Source: Turritopsis dohrnii (lineage: Eukaryota; Cnidaria; Hydrozoa; Anthoathecata; Oceaniidae). Taken from it: DNA of 64,000 nucleotides. The position numbers were made by a program, and so were the translations under genes. A model generated the notes under the pieces. The model had not been told where the DNA came from. It saw only the letters and a list, made by a program, of their open reading frames with translations, and did not search any database. Below, in pieces: positions 1 to 13,220 of this stretch. Every line of letters begins with the position of its first letter. Position 1 is the stretch's first letter. Where the stretch lies: positions 434,001-498,000 of the forward strand of contig BQMF02000026.1 in assembly GCA_027922465.2 (NCBI GenBank), in the 5' to 3' direction.

Positions 1-35
1 AAGGAGAGATGAGGAAGAGCTGCGAAAGTTAATAT

Positions 36-494
36 TTAAAGTCCAAATGGGCAGATGTGCCAACATTTCTTCAGTTCATTGATAGTGAATTTTCCTTCAA
101 ACTGTTCACTGAGCTTGGTCGAAAGCCATACTCTAAATATCTCTATACTCTTGAAGAGTGTGGTTCCATAAAAGCTTATTAGATCATCGATTTCTTCACT
201 TGAGAATGTGGTCTTTTTCTTCTCCTGTAAGTCAGTTATGTTATGTCTTCGTTACACTTCACTTTTTCGATGGAACTTCGGAGCTAACATTCTTCTTTAC
301 CTAACACGATCTCAAAGAGAGGAAAAGTTTCTCCAGTTGATCACATTGTATACATTCTCAAACGATTCAGCTAAATTTACTTTTTAAACTTCTCTCTTCT
401 TTTTATTTTTGTAATATGGAGAAGGATTCTCCTTGTAATATGCAATCAACCGTTTCTTTTCGTCAGCAAGCTTTTTCTTGTCGTTATCCGCCAT
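36..494 (-). CDS. Possible small two-exon gene, unknown function
   Basis: Exon 1 is 494..390, starting at an ATG that opens with a lysine-rich stretch (MADNDKKKLADEKK), followed by a segment of the type LIAYYKENPSPYYKNK. Exon 2 is 224..36 and ends at a TAA. The acceptor before exon 2 (cttacag) is good; the donor after exon 1 (gtttaa) is weak. Both exons join in phase 0, giving about 97 residues with one acidic helix-like region (SSEEIDDLISFYG). The N-terminal pattern faintly recalls MADF-like proteins, but I do not recognise the family. A MITE end starts 35 bases upstream of the ATG, so it could be element-derived. It could also be a chance pair of short ORFs. Confidence 0.3.
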
Positions 495-528
495 CATTAA
501 AATACTGTTTTCCTTTCACCAAACTATA

Positions 529-620
529 CACGTTTTTTTTAATAAGCAACACAAAGCAACAGTACTACAAGGACCTTAGAAATATGAAGTTTTGAAATGA
601 TGCAACACTAGCAATAAATG
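529..620. repeat. Truncated TA-flanked MITE end (TACACG family)
   Basis: A TA is followed by CACGTTTTTTTTAATAAGC and then by the internal signature of this family (AGCAACAGTACTACAAGGA, ATGCAACACTAGCA). The same blocks occur at 12933-14055 and about 18066-18373. The second terminus is not visible here. Confidence 0.55.
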
Positions 621-1271
621 GGGCACGGGTGTTTTTTTTCCTGCGCATGCAATAGAGTAATGTTGCATTGCATGCGCACAAAAAAAGCTCTACTCCCCCT
701 TCTTAGCTTAACATCATTATCAGATTTTCAACATTGTCTTGAAGTCTTGCTAGGAGAATCGCAGTATTTCGTATTGACTTGTCTTGTTACCCTAAGTTCT
801 TTACTTTCACATTAACTATGAAGTGTTAATTGCTCAACCTTTATTGTTAAAATACTCATTGTTTCAAAAATACTTGTGTGTTTTGTCGTTTTCTTTATGG
901 CCCTGATATAACGTATAAAGCACGCGCACAATTGCTAGGCGAAGGATAATCTATAAATCCTATAAATGCCAGAAGGTTTCTAATTTCCTTTCAATTATGC
1001 TTTGATTTGATTGGTCACTTTGATAACCAATTTTCTCGCGTCCCTCGGTTTCCCATGTTCCCAGGTTGGAATTTTACCAAGAAAATCCTTGAAGTTAAAA
1101 TATGTTACATTATCTTATCTTTTGATATATTATATCATTTACAAATGAAAATGTGTTTGACCGGTTAAATATAAAAACTATACATCAGTCGTTAAGGAGA
1201 TATATGTACATCTTTGGTGTTTTTTTTTAAGAACTATGATGATCATAGAAAATAAAATGGAGAAAATCGTT

Positions 1272-3847
1272 TCACAAGGAATAGCTTGGAATCAACGACG
1301 GTGGAGTGCTTGTTGGAGTGGTACTTACTCCATTCACAGGAAGTTCCTTAATGGCGTTGGAACAGGAGGCTAGCCTCTTTTTCAAGTTATTGCTTTCCTC
1401 GTCACATCTCGTGCGCTTTACACGCAACGAATCAACCTCTTGTTTGATGCGGTCGATCTCCTTCAGCTTATACGATATTTGAGTTTCCAAATCTAAAAAT
1501 AAAACATTAGAAACATTGGAACATTGATGGACATCATTAAAACACGTGACAGGTTCCTGTCATGCATAGCTACCTTTTGCTTGTTGTTGATATCTTCTCA
1601 GTTGGCCCTCATCACGTGCTTTGGCTCGCACCAGTAAATCTGACACTTCGCTTAGTAAACCAGCTTCCCACAGATGGCATAGTAATGGCGAATTTACTGG
1701 AAAAAAAATGCAGTAGTTAGTCGGTGTTTGGGGGACCCGTGATAGTTCAAACTAGATTTTGCATCTGAAGAACTTACCGTCAAAAGAATCCGACATAGAC
1801 GCTGGACTCATCGGATAAACAGACGTCTGTCCATTTTCGTTCTAAAACATTAATGAGGTTTTCTACAAATATATTCAGGAAATCAATTTCAAAGCCTAGT
1901 TCACATCATACTGTATTAAGTGATGATCTTATGGAGATGCGAGATAAAAACAATCCATACCGGCTCTCCCTTAATTTCATTTTCTCTTTTAATAGGGAAA
2001 GAATTTTGCTCAACAACAACGATAGGATCTCCTTCGTCATACTTCGTATGGACAGGTGGAGAAGAATCGGATCTCGACCGATGAGGAGAACGGCTCCGTG
2101 GTGGAGATGCAGGCGAACATGTACTGTAGTATGGTCTCTGCGCATGCGCCATTGAATTTGATAGAGGACTGGATCTAGAACGTGACGGGATGTCAACCAT
2201 GGTCATTAAACTCCGTGGATCATTTGCAGCTGATGACGTCACCACTTCGTTGTGAGTAGTGGGGTACACGATCTGATAGAAATACAAGTGTGTGTTTTTC
2301 CTATATATGCACATAGCAGTATAAAGTTACATTTGGTTCTTGTATAGACAGATATTATTTCGTATTTCTATGTTGAGAATACTGATGTACATTCAGTAAA
2401 TGAATCTACATAAATGAGAATATAACGGAAACGGATAGGGACACAAAGATCCGTGAACGATGATATTTTGCTTGAAAATGGTTTAAAACATCAAACGAAT
2501 TTTTCATGTGAGGGGATTTTTTCTTTGCGTGGATTAATTTTGGCGACTTTTGCGATTTTTGCGAAATCCACGCAAAATTTTATGACAATTTTTTTCTTTC
2601 TTTCTTTGTTCAACGTAAAACGCCGCCGAAAAACAGAGCAATATGTTGAAAAATGTTTCGGGCAAGTTACATCAGAGACAACCAACTTGACAGCGTTCTG
2701 AAGCTTACACAAAAAAGATAAGAACCGATAGTAGTTCAGTGGACACTCAGTAGAGGACTAACTTTTGTCAGGCGAAAATTTGAAGCTATATTTATAAAAT
2801 ACACGCTTTCACTTTGTTCACATTCGCAAAATAAATCCATACATTTTCCTTGAGAAGCTCTGACTCGGAAAAATTTATCCACGCAAAACGCTCTCAAACC
2901 TTGGCTCGCAAAAATTAATCCACGCAAAAAAAATCCCCTTAAGGTAGTCACTAGTTTCCAGTTACGTTTGACAAAAAAAAAAAACAAAGCGAAGCAATAA
3001 TACACAAAAGGCAGTTTACCTTAACTAGTTCGTCAACAATGTTATTGCAACCTTTTGATATAGCAATATCGAGGGGCGTCTGGTCTGCGTTATTAGTGAT
3101 CGTTTTGTCCGCCCCAGCCCGAAGTAAAGCAGCAATGGCGTTGCATGCGTGGTCAGATTTCAGCTTTTCCGTCACTGTCGCTAGTATATGTAAGCATGTG
3201 TTGCCATCGTTGTTGCGTGCGTCCAATGCAGCTGAGCATTGTGCTTCTAAAAGTTCTCGAGTTTGTAACGCCATCACTTCAATTGCTGTTTGAAAGAACA
3301 CTAGCCTGGATTCTGAGGTGACCAGTAAGGTTGCAGCCAAATGTAACGGTGTATCGCGATTAACACAGTCTGGTAAACACATTAGGCTGGGAAGTAAAGC
3401 ACAGATCTTACGAAATTTTGGTTTTAATTCTTTAGTGGTAAATTTTGGTCGTGATCTGTACAAGTATAATACAGTACGATGGAGTGCATTTTCGCCGAGT
3501 CCGGCCACAGTTACTTTCGGATCAAACCCAGTATTCAACATCCATTCCAGGGCATTACATTTTCCAAGCGAAGCTGCCCAGTGAATAAGAGGTAGTCGAT
3601 TTGTCGCAACAGGATCAGGGACTTCATCGTTTTTACCCCAACCCAACGCTTGGTATTTGTCCACGTGACCTTTTAAAACATCTAAGTTTGAGAGATGTCC
3701 CAACTGGTCTGTACAATTCACGATAGCCTGTAGTATTTCGTGATGTTCAGGACACTCCATCGTCTTATCACAAAATGGTGTGCACTTCCTCCATACAATC
3801 ATACTTGATTCCATTGGTGAAGAATGTACTGAATGATAACTCGACAT
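1272..3847 (-). CDS. Ankyrin-repeat protein with C-terminal coiled coil
   Basis: Five coding exons join with consistent phases: 3847..3020, 2272..1961, 1841..1778, 1696..1574 and 1492..1272, giving 515 residues. Exon 1 holds ankyrin repeats between about residues 80 and 276: a PLIHWAASLG block, a GENALHR block after a short gap, a DTPLHLAA block after a long loop, DGNTCLHILA, then GADKTITNNADQTPLDIA. Exon 2 is a serine/arginine/proline-rich linker ending in a charged stretch. The last two exons form a heptad-like coiled coil (YKLKEIDRIKQEVDSLRVKR) and a Ser/Thr/Pro tail. The ATG at 3847 follows a possible 5' UTR acceptor (tttctag). There is no membrane segment or signal peptide. The long loops between repeats and the coiled coil suggest a cytosolic or nuclear scaffold; I cannot name an orthologue. 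Confidence 0.8.
2511..2939. repeat. MITE in intron 1 of the ankyrin gene
   Basis: The left end AGGGGATTTTTTCTTTGCG and continuation GTGGATTAATTTTGGCGA are mirrored at the right end (RC AGGGGATTTTTTTTGCGTGG, ATTAATTTTTGCGA). The terminal inverted repeats are about 35 bp and the element about 430 bp. I see no clear target-site duplication and no coding capacity. Confidence 0.7.
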
Positions 3848-4029
3848 CTTGATGCTAGAAATGAACAAAATGAGGTTGAAGATTATCAGGTAATATATTT
3901 TCTCTTCATAGATTTGTCATGTAAACTTCAGCCTTTGTTGTTTAACTTCAGCCTTTGCTGTTTAACTTTGTCAGTCGAATACGGTAACAGACATATAACC
4001 AGCAGTGATGAAGCTCTTAGTAGCTAAAT

Positions 4030-5970
4030 ACTTATTTTCTAAAATTAGTTACAATATAGAAGCGATGGTGAAACTAGAACAAAGGTGCCAATACAACATT
4101 GTTGATTTTTTGACACTTTTTCAACAGAAGGTATGAACTGAAACTTATAACAACAAAGAGGCTTCATCACCTGTGAAATATCAGAAGTTACCATACAATG
4201 TCGAAACAAAAGTTCCATTAACGCGTTTTGCATTATATAAAGACCAGCTTATTACTGATATCATCAAGCAACCCAGCAAAGAGGTGGAGAGAGTATAACA
4301 AATGTAGAGGTGGAGTTAAATAACATGCAACTCTTTTCACGGCGATGAAGATGTAAAGTAACAATTTTTAATCACACTTTCGTTCTTTCTGAATAATTTA
4401 TAATTATGACGACGAGAGAAAAACAAGACGTCAACGACGAATAATAAAACAACTTTACTTTTCAGAATATGTTTATATTCTACTTTGCATCTGCTGCGAA
4501 AAGAAATTATTTCCTGAACAGTTCTGCATGATAAGCACGAGAGTGTACCTGCTCCTCGCTGCTGCACAAGCCAACTAGTTTACAAGTTGTGTGGAGGAGG
4601 TGAAACAACCTGATCTCTGCAAAACAATAGATCGATATTCTTATGTTTTCATTTTGTCACCCAATATGTTCAAGTAAAAGATTCATCTGAAACATACATA
4701 TATAAACATACATTACTCCTAGAAAATATATCAGTAAAAACAATCAGTTTTCTTCTCTTTCTTCTTCTTCTTCATCTTCTTCTTCTTTTTTTCTTTAATG
4801 ACACTTGTGTTACTATGGTAACAACACGGTCGATGTACCATGTAACTTGTTTGAGAAAATATTATCTTGTAGTATAATAAAGGGGAAATGCAGAAGAAAT
4901 GCTTTGGGAATATGTAACTTCAAACATCATTTTGTAAAATTCGAAAACAGGATTTAAAAACCTGGCACCGAGGTTGTTTTTTGTTTGTTTTTTTTTTTTC
5001 AGCTGTCTTGAAATGCAGTTGGCTAACCATGTGGTGGTGAAAACTACTACTATTGCCTAATGCACACGCGCGTTACTAATAAAACAGTCGATGTTTTTAT
5101 TGTGAACGTATACAAAAACCGTTCATATACAGGCGGAAGTTTTTGAAGATGGTTTTCTCAAAATTGACCAAAACAATTTTATTCCAAATTTTGAAGAAAT
5201 AGGTTTAAAATTGTGAAACTGCAAAAATATGTTCTTATGGCCACAAAATCGGATTAGTACAGTTTTAAAATAGAGCAAAGGGAAGGGGAAAAATCAAGTG
5301 GGAGATGGTAACCAAGGTGACGCAGACGTATGGTGCAGGCTATCCGATCAAGTACTATTAGATGAATAGAATATTCCATCGTATGAGAACCTTTTTCGAT
5401 GACTTGGTCAAATGTTATGTTGCAAACGTCAGATTGATCAGAATTCATATCACAGCATGGCTAGCCTAATCATTTGAACTGCTGAGCGAATCAAAAAGTT
5501 GTTCCGCCTTTAGTACATTTTTTTTTCTTTTTCAGCGACAATATGTACAAAAAATAAAAATAAATAAATAAAACATTTTCTCTTCACTTTTGTTTCTAGC
5601 TATCCTTTACGGAAAACAAATTTCCTCGATATCCTACAAACAAAAATCCCTTTGTTCTGTGAAACATGCGAGTTCCCGAAACACCATGCTCTTGTAGAAC
5701 ATGAAACACCATGCTCTTGTAGAACATGAACAAACTCGCATCTTCTTGGCTTTTTGATCGCCGTCCGAATATAAAAAAGACAAGGAACCCTGGGTACAAG
5801 GTTGATGAAAAAGTATACGGGAATACCTGACTACGAACAATTGCTACGGAAACTCTAGTGACATCACAATTCGCCAGTCCTTAAGAATATTATACCTGGA
5901 TTTTTTCGTCAGCCCGCTACGATTATCGTGATGTGTATGTGCATCATTCTTACTGGTCTTACTGATATTT
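4030..5970. other. No gene seen; small repeats only
   Basis: This interval is AT-rich with short unsupported ORFs. It holds a TTC/CTT-rich microsatellite near 4755-4800. Near 5680-5730 is a perfect 25-base tandem duplication (unit contains ACACCATGCTCTTGTAGAAC). I see no splice-consistent coding region. Confidence 0.5.
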
Positions 5971-5973
5971 AAC

Positions 5974-6300
5974 CATATTTATTTATTTATTTGGTATTAC
6001 TTCACGTGACTAGCCTCATTCAGTTGTTATTGCATCTGCTTTCCAGGAGGGGCCACAGCTTAGGTTGGAGGCTCCGAAGTATTTGACACTCTCATGAATG
6101 ACAAAAACCCAATCAAAGGCCTGTGCTCTTCTGGGTGACCTCCTGAAACACCCAATGTATCATCTACCCAATTTCCCTTGCATGGCAAGGGTCAACCCGG
6201 CGCTACGGTACATCACTCGCGCATGGTGAATCGCCGCCAAAGGGAATTGAACCCCGATCTCCCGCATGAAATACGAGCGTGATAATCACTATACTACGGC
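5974..6300 (-). mobile_element. tRNA-derived SINE (copy A)
   Basis: On the minus strand the element opens with a tRNA-like head: an A-box region TAGTATAGTGATTATCAC (about 6279-6296) and a B box GGTTCAATTCC (6243-6253), preceded by GCGGGAGATCGG. This resembles a tRNA-Asp/Glu-type body. A unique body follows, and a simple AAATA-repeat tail (5974-5991) is consistent with the 3' end. It shares a block after the head (GGGTTGACCCTTGCCATG on the minus strand) with the SINE at 44479-44850. It is an RNA polymerase III-driven non-coding element; the left boundary is approximate. Confidence 0.65.
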
Positions 6301-6880
6301 ATCACATGTCATCACATGTCAACACATCACATCACATCTACATGTCAGTTCTTTCGTTTCGTACAACTTCAGTCATGCTCTTGTCAAAATTAACTCGTCA
6401 AAATTAACTCATCAAAATTAACTCGCCCATTTTTCTATAGTAAAAGCTTTCTTCCCAGTGTTTTTTTACATTGCTTTGTTAAAAAAAGTCATGCATACCT
6501 TGTCATAATATTGAATACTAAGTTAATGTTTTTTACCACCTCTAATTTGAAATCCCTTAAAATCCCTCCCTTCGTGTGCTCTTCTCCAAATGTGGGCAGA
6601 AATAATAACATCTTGTTAAACTCAACAAGCTATTAAAAATGTATGTATTAAAAATGTCTTGTTAACCGTCACGTCACCGTCACCGTCGCCAAAATTAGAC
6701 GCAATAACACACGTATTAATTTTTACGTCAGTTTTTCTTGTTTGTTCTCAGGATAACCGAACCATAAAATTAAGTACTGTATACAATACGATCGCATATG
6801 CAGATTGTTGTACAACACTATGTGGTGTGAATCTACCTGAAGCACCACCGTTCATTTTTTTTCAGGACCAAAATGTTTTA

Positions 6881-7600
6881 CACACTTTTTTATAAGAACA
6901 ATTTTATAAGATCATGAGCCTCAGTTTTGGCCGAAAAATAAAAACAAAATTACGAACAGCCTGAGCCTGAATTTTCTTGTCAACTAAGAACAGTACAGGA
7001 TGTGAATTTTTCTAGACAATAGTTTAGAAGTTTATTATGTTCACTTATTAATGTTTACTAGAAGTTCCAGAAATAAGAACAAAATAAGAACAACCTGAGG
7101 CTCAAATTAATGTTTCAAAAATTAAGAACAGCCTAAGCCTGAATTTTCTTATAAAATAAGAACAATTCATGATAGGAACAACTCATGATGTGAATTCACT
7201 CACTGGCAAATGCTTTAGAAGTTTGTTTTTTTTTACCTTGCATACCCATATCGGGTCATTGCCGAACAGCAATCATGCTTTTAAACAGTTGTTTTTAAAA
7301 AGATTAATTTAAATTTTACTGGAAGTTCTATAATATAAGAACAAAATGAGGCTGAAATTTGAAGCTGTGTAAAGCTAAGAACAAAATAAGAACAATTCAG
7401 GCTGAAAAAGGCTCAAAAAATAAGAACAGCCAGCCTCGGGTCAGATTTTACTGGTTCTTATAAAAAAAAAAAGCGTGTAATGTGAAACTGTGTTCTTAAA
7501 GCCAAGAACAGAATAAGAACAACTCAGGTTGAAAAAGGCTCAAAAAATAAGAACAGCCAGCCTCAGTTCGGATTTTACAGGTTCTTATAAAAAAAGCGTG
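6881..7600. repeat. TA-flanked MITE (CACGCTTTTTTATAAGAAC family), internally duplicated end
   Basis: The left end is TA then CACACTTTTTTATAAGAAC. The right end is TTCTTATAAAAAAAGCGTG then TA. The interior is built of many short 'ataagaaca' and 'gcctgag' blocks. A terminus-like block also ends at 7477, and 7478-7600 is a near copy of roughly 7357-7477, so one end is duplicated. The TA flank and terminal repeats suggest Tc1/mariner-type mobilisation. Related copies lie at 14759-15183 and 18861-19321. Confidence 0.75.
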
Positions 7601-10600
7601 TATTTCAACTTATTTTAATTGGATATAACAGTACATTAAGAGTAACAGATAATTTACAAGTAATCTATGTATGTGTATTTTCTATACAAAACTGTGTGGC
7701 AACAAGAATGCAAATGTTTGCGTAAAAAAATGAATGAATATCATCAATTCACCTTTCCGGAATATCTGTTTATAAACCTTCTTTTACCTAGGTAATGCCA
7801 ACCTCTGTTCCAATGTCAAAACAGATTTAAAACTATCGAAAGCTATAAAATAACAACTCATGAAAATCACTGAGCTGCTAAACAGTTAGCAAAACATAAG
7901 TATGAGGTTGGCTGCATAAATTAAACCAAAAGGCGGGAAATCGGGAAACGTTCTTAAACCTGTACGTAAAATGTACGAGAATAAAAAAGTTAACAGGGAA
8001 GGGTACATATGAATGCTTTACATGAGTGAGTTAAAATTTGTGAAGACTTGTGTATTTTCAGGACTTTCTACAAAACAGAAAATAAACGAGGAATGTCACT
8101 CTACAGCAGCCTCAAATGGCTAATTCTACCTGGCCGTGTTCTTTGCCGTTCAGCCAGCTGTCTGCTTCTCTTCTTCTCTGTTTTGGTTTATTATCACGAA
8201 CGTACCTCTTCCGAAACTGTTTGTTCGCTGAAGACCCTGTTCTGTTATAATGACTCATCAATTATTTATAACCATACAATATGTTCCAAGATCCAATCAA
8301 ATTCAATCATCTTCCCACATTGCTGGATACTTGCGAAAACGTGTTACTATCAATTATTCAAAAGCATCTCAAATTTTCGACAGTACTCAAATATTTATAA
8401 GCTTCCATCGTTCTTTCATTAAAGTAGAGTGTTGGCAGCTGGCTTCCTACTCATACTAACACTCTTCTTGTTGAAAACGTCTGTCAAAAATTAAGCAGCT
8501 TAAGATATATTCCCGTAGAAGTATTTTTTCATCTTCTTATTTCGGAAGATAATATTATTGCAGTTTCTGCCCTGACATCGGAAACTTATAGAGGACGAAA
8601 TAATTCTTCTGGATCATTCCCGTCTCATTCTTTAAAATTCTTCCACGTAGGATAATTGGATTTCTTTTTCCTTTTGTCTCTACTTAATCATATAAAGAAC
8701 TTAGAAGCTTGTTATTGTTGTGACGTAACCATTTAGTCTTGCTTGTTTCAAATTCAATTACCGTCAGTGTGAAAGACTTCATTTTTGAATTCTTTCTAAT
8801 AGAATTAAAGATCTTTATGCCTGCATATCGCATATTTGGTCGTAGGATATAAAAAATGCAGGTTACAAGAAAAACATTTTCATTCTAACATGTTTTTCAA
8901 CTGGAATTCAGTTTTGTGCAACTTCTAAAATGTTTGACGCGATACTCGATTATGCAATTCTTGATTCTTTTTTCTTTTAAGATGGCACTGCTAATCATGT
9001 AGTATCACTTTGACTGAGGCTTAGAAATACTGTGATGTGGTCAAATATTTTTCCCACTTTTTTCAACTTCAAGGAAATTAGCGGAGAATTTTTTAAAAGA
9101 TTTATCGGATGTGTATCGTAGGCGAACCTTTGTTTTGTCTTGCGATACAGTAGATGTGTTGTGACACCGAACTGTTAGCATGGCTATCTCGACCACAAAA
9201 CATTCATGAACATGTCAGACCTGCCCAATGTCATACTTCATTAATCTATTTATCTTTTGACTGATAAAAGAATTACTCACATCCGCCAGTTACTATGAGA
9301 AAGTCAACAAGACGAAGAGTTTATTTGATCTTTCTTTCAGCACGACCTTTAAAAACTTATTCATATCACCTACTCGGGGGGATCAAGCACAGGTCACGTG
9401 AGTAAACGACTTCGTACCCAGTAAGTGTAGAAGTGGTCTGGTCGATTGAAAAATTATTTTGTGTTGAAATTCACAAACTCAATTTATTTTTCTGAATAAG
9501 CAGACGTGTTGGTATTATTGTTGCTAGGTGATTATTTGTTGCTAAGCAATGTACTTATTCCCTTGTTAAATATGCTGTTGGAAAAAATCGTTCCCTTTTC
9601 ATGGTAGTAATAAAGAAAGCCACTTGTAATAAAAAATCAAGGGAATGAATATATTTATAAACATAAATGCTTGGATGTGATCTATTAGGAAAGATCTCAA
9701 CCAAAACAGAAAAGAAAAGAAAATGAAAACACGAATAACACGAAAACAAGGAAACAAATGAACTGAACATCGAATACATTTAAGAAAAGTAAAACTGTAT
9801 AAACCTTACGTATTTTGCACTTCTTTGCACATAAAGACGTTAAGAGCCTGCTTGATCACATCGAAGAAGTTTTGTGTTGTGTCGTGTAAAAGACATGATG
9901 GTTGCTACTACTCTCCAGACATTCTGAAGAGCATCCGATCAACTCATATTACTGTCAAAACAATGGAATTAAGATCACGTGTCACATAGAACACGACCTC
10001 ATCTAGAATTATTGTTTTCTGATTGGTAGACGGTGATGGCATGGTTATTGTTTTCGTTCCATGATGGTATTGTGTCATAATTAAGTTGACCATACACGTT
10101 TCTTTTCACGAGAAGTTTTTTGAAACGTAAGATGAGCCGATAAAAAAGAATACTATACATTGACAACACCTCTGCGGCTGCTGTGATTCAATAGAAAGAC
10201 TTGTAAACTTTCTAACCAGGGGGTTCATATTCCTGTTGTGCTGGTGTGAAGTGAAAATTAGAGAATGCGATTAAAAAGAGACGTGTCTAATTTCAATCAC
10301 CTGCGGTTATTCAAAACCCTTCCGAAGGCGGATGGTGGGTTTGATTCATCACACAAAGACATGTATCAAATAAAGCGAAATTGCTGTTTTGTTAAAAAAA
10401 GAAATTTATCAGCCAGTTGGCTAGAAGGTAGAAACAAGGTAGAAAGGGAGGTAGATGTGACAAGTTCATCTCTTAATCAACTAGTACACAGCAATCACGT
10501 GGGAAAGGAAAACCGATTAATGATAAAAATGAACTTCTCCTTTATATTACCGACTGAGCATGCGCCTGCGTCTGCCTTCATTAACCTTTTGAATCTTCGA

Positions 10601-12932
10601 TATATACTATGATATCATTTCAAACGTTTTACAAGATAAATCCTCTTGTGTTGAGTTTGTAGGAATCGCTAAATAAACATCTAAAGAGACAGAATATTAA
10701 ACTTGATAAACAGCAGAGACATCTTTAGCTTTGTCTAATACTTTAAGGGCGGGAACTTAAAGGGCGGGAACTTCAAATGTGGGAACTTTCGCGGACAGAA
10801 GCATTAGTGCGTGAAAAAAATTTCGTGAATGTCAAGATCCAAGAATTTATTTGATTGAATTATACAAGAGGTCTTATCACATTTATTTGTTCGTTTGTTT
10901 ATTTTTATGAATATCACACTGGGCAGATATTTCAGAACATACTGGTGTAGCTAATGCGCCATGTTCAGGTAAAAATGATAAAGAAATAGAAAATAATGAA
11001 AGTTAACAAATTAAACGTTAAGGCCGTCGCAAATGCATCCAACACGTCAGCCAACACGTCATCCGACATTTCATCCAACATCGAACATTTCTCATGTTAG
11101 ATGAAATGTTGGACGCATCTGAGAAGTTTCAAAATGAAGAAAAAAATCGTGTTGGATGAAGTTTGATCACCGTCATCGAACTAGCTAGTGAAAAAATGTA
11201 GATGTAGAATTTTGACACACAGGACAGAGAAAATGAAAAGGATAAAATAAAAAAGAACGAATAGTAGGAATACAGCAAAATTGATGAGAAAAGGCAGGTT
11301 GAACCTATGTTGTGATGGAACCTATGTTACGAACGAAGATGGCGTCTGCAGTTACTTTATACTGAAACTTGAACAAATTAAGTTTAGAGGTAAAACCGTT
11401 CTGGCACTGTCGAACACTCCCTGGTAAGGAGATGAACAGCTTTCCCCCTTGAAAGAAAATGCCGTCTTTGCGTTCTCAAGTGTGACGATGCCAACAATAA
11501 ATGAATGTTACCGAACTTTCTAGGAAGTACGTTGGTACTATATTAATCGCTCATTGTGAGGGAAAAATCTAATTTATTTATAAGTACGAAAATTATAAAA
11601 ATATTAATATACAATTCTGAGAGCAGAAAACATTTATAGTTTAATTCCCAGCCTCTCATCCCGTCAGAGTTATCTATGTTTCTCTTGCCAAAACTTTCAC
11701 TTTCTCTGAAAGTTTCTGCCAAATGAAGGTGGTTTTTTAGAAGGAAGACATGTTTTTCCCATACGATCGGGATAATTTTGCTAAACACGGGGGTTAAAGT
11801 AAATAATATTGATGCTTTTAACCATTCTTCTGGGAGTTTTGAAAAGAGATGATAATTGCGTAGTAAAGATGTTTTTTTTTTTTTGCATCGAATCTAATAT
11901 TTTCTGATCAGATTGTAACGAACGAGAACTAGCGAAACCACGCAACCAAAGAAACAACATAACGCACGACAACGAGGTTAAATGTATTAATTGAGAGGCA
12001 AGTTCAACATCGTCGAGTAGGAGGTGATGATAGAGATAAACTCGGCAAAATTCACAACAAGTTCGAATAAAAATTCACAACAAGTTTGAATAAAAATTCG
12101 GGCATAACGCCATTATGGAAGTTTTTAACTCGAAGATTATTACCCTTAGTTTCATCTTATTTTATATTCAATGAGAAACCAGATATTTTTCAACAAAAAA
12201 TTTACAAACCATTAACAGTAATTAACAAGGATTTCGTGTTGTGTATATCTCATGACACATGTAAGGGTTCAACAAAGCGACCATCATGACTAGGCTTAGA
12301 TAACAAGGAAAGGCGAGAAGCAATGAAAACTTATACTGTTTCTTGATTCCAAAAGTTTTTTTTCCGATAATGAAGGTTCTTGACCTTAAAAATATATTTT
12401 TTTTACCGATTTTTTCAATTAATCCTATTTTAACTTAAATGGATCGCGTTAATTACTTGATGATCCACCCTCCATGACCTTGCTTCAGAACAGAATACGT
12501 AAACAGAAGTCCGTGTTGGGAGACAGATGATGATAACACTAGAGCAGACGGTCGTTGACGATGAATAATTCATATGTTGGAAGATAAGACTAAAGGTCGT
12601 TTTACACTAAGAGACGTCATTCACATGTGAAAGCTCGCGTGGTTTTACTGAGTGTGTGAAATGATTGGTTTAACACGCTTAATAGAAACATTTTACAGAT
12701 AACATCTACTTGAACAACGAAGGCATAAGGTATAAACGCCAAAAGAGAGTTAGTTTTAGAAGAGGAGAGTCTTTTATTTTCCCTGAAAAAAGTCCACTAT
12801 GGCTGCTACGGCAGGTTACTGACGTTCTTGATAATACAGTAGTGCTCGATAGGAAGAGTGAAAAGAAAAGTGGTCCCACTTATCGAACGTTTCACTTAAC
12901 TGATTTTCGCAAAAACGGGTTCATCACGAATA
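7601..12932. other. No supported gene
   Basis: ORFs at 8048-8422 (124 aa) and 10265-10612 (115 aa, plus strand) show no recognisable motif or splice partner. A triplicated 15-base block (AAGGGCGGGAACTT) lies at about 10742-10790. An imperfect hairpin built on 'catccaac' and 'gttggatga' lies at 11036-11165 and may be a short MITE. The rest is AT-rich and featureless to my eye. Confidence 0.4.
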
Positions 12933-13220
12933 CACGTTTTTTTATATAAGCAACACGTTTATAAGCAACACTAGTAAATTTTCTCAAAAAGTTAAGCAAC
13001 AGTACTACAAGGATCTTACATAAATTAGCAACATCAAATTTTGAAATAATGCAACACTAGCATAGCTAAAGCACATTTCATAAAATTGCCACACTAGTTG
13101 GTTACACTAGGTTGCAATACTGTGTCCTACACTTTGTACTTAAATACTTAAGCTCACACAAAGGTATTCAAGACTGCAGCCGTATGCCATTGTGCCTAGA
13201 CTTGTTAGTTCTGTTCTTTA

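Noticed and set aside
6225..6300. Possible tRNA gene
   Set aside because: A and B boxes are present, but the sequence runs on into a SINE body and no matching acceptor stem closes the structure.
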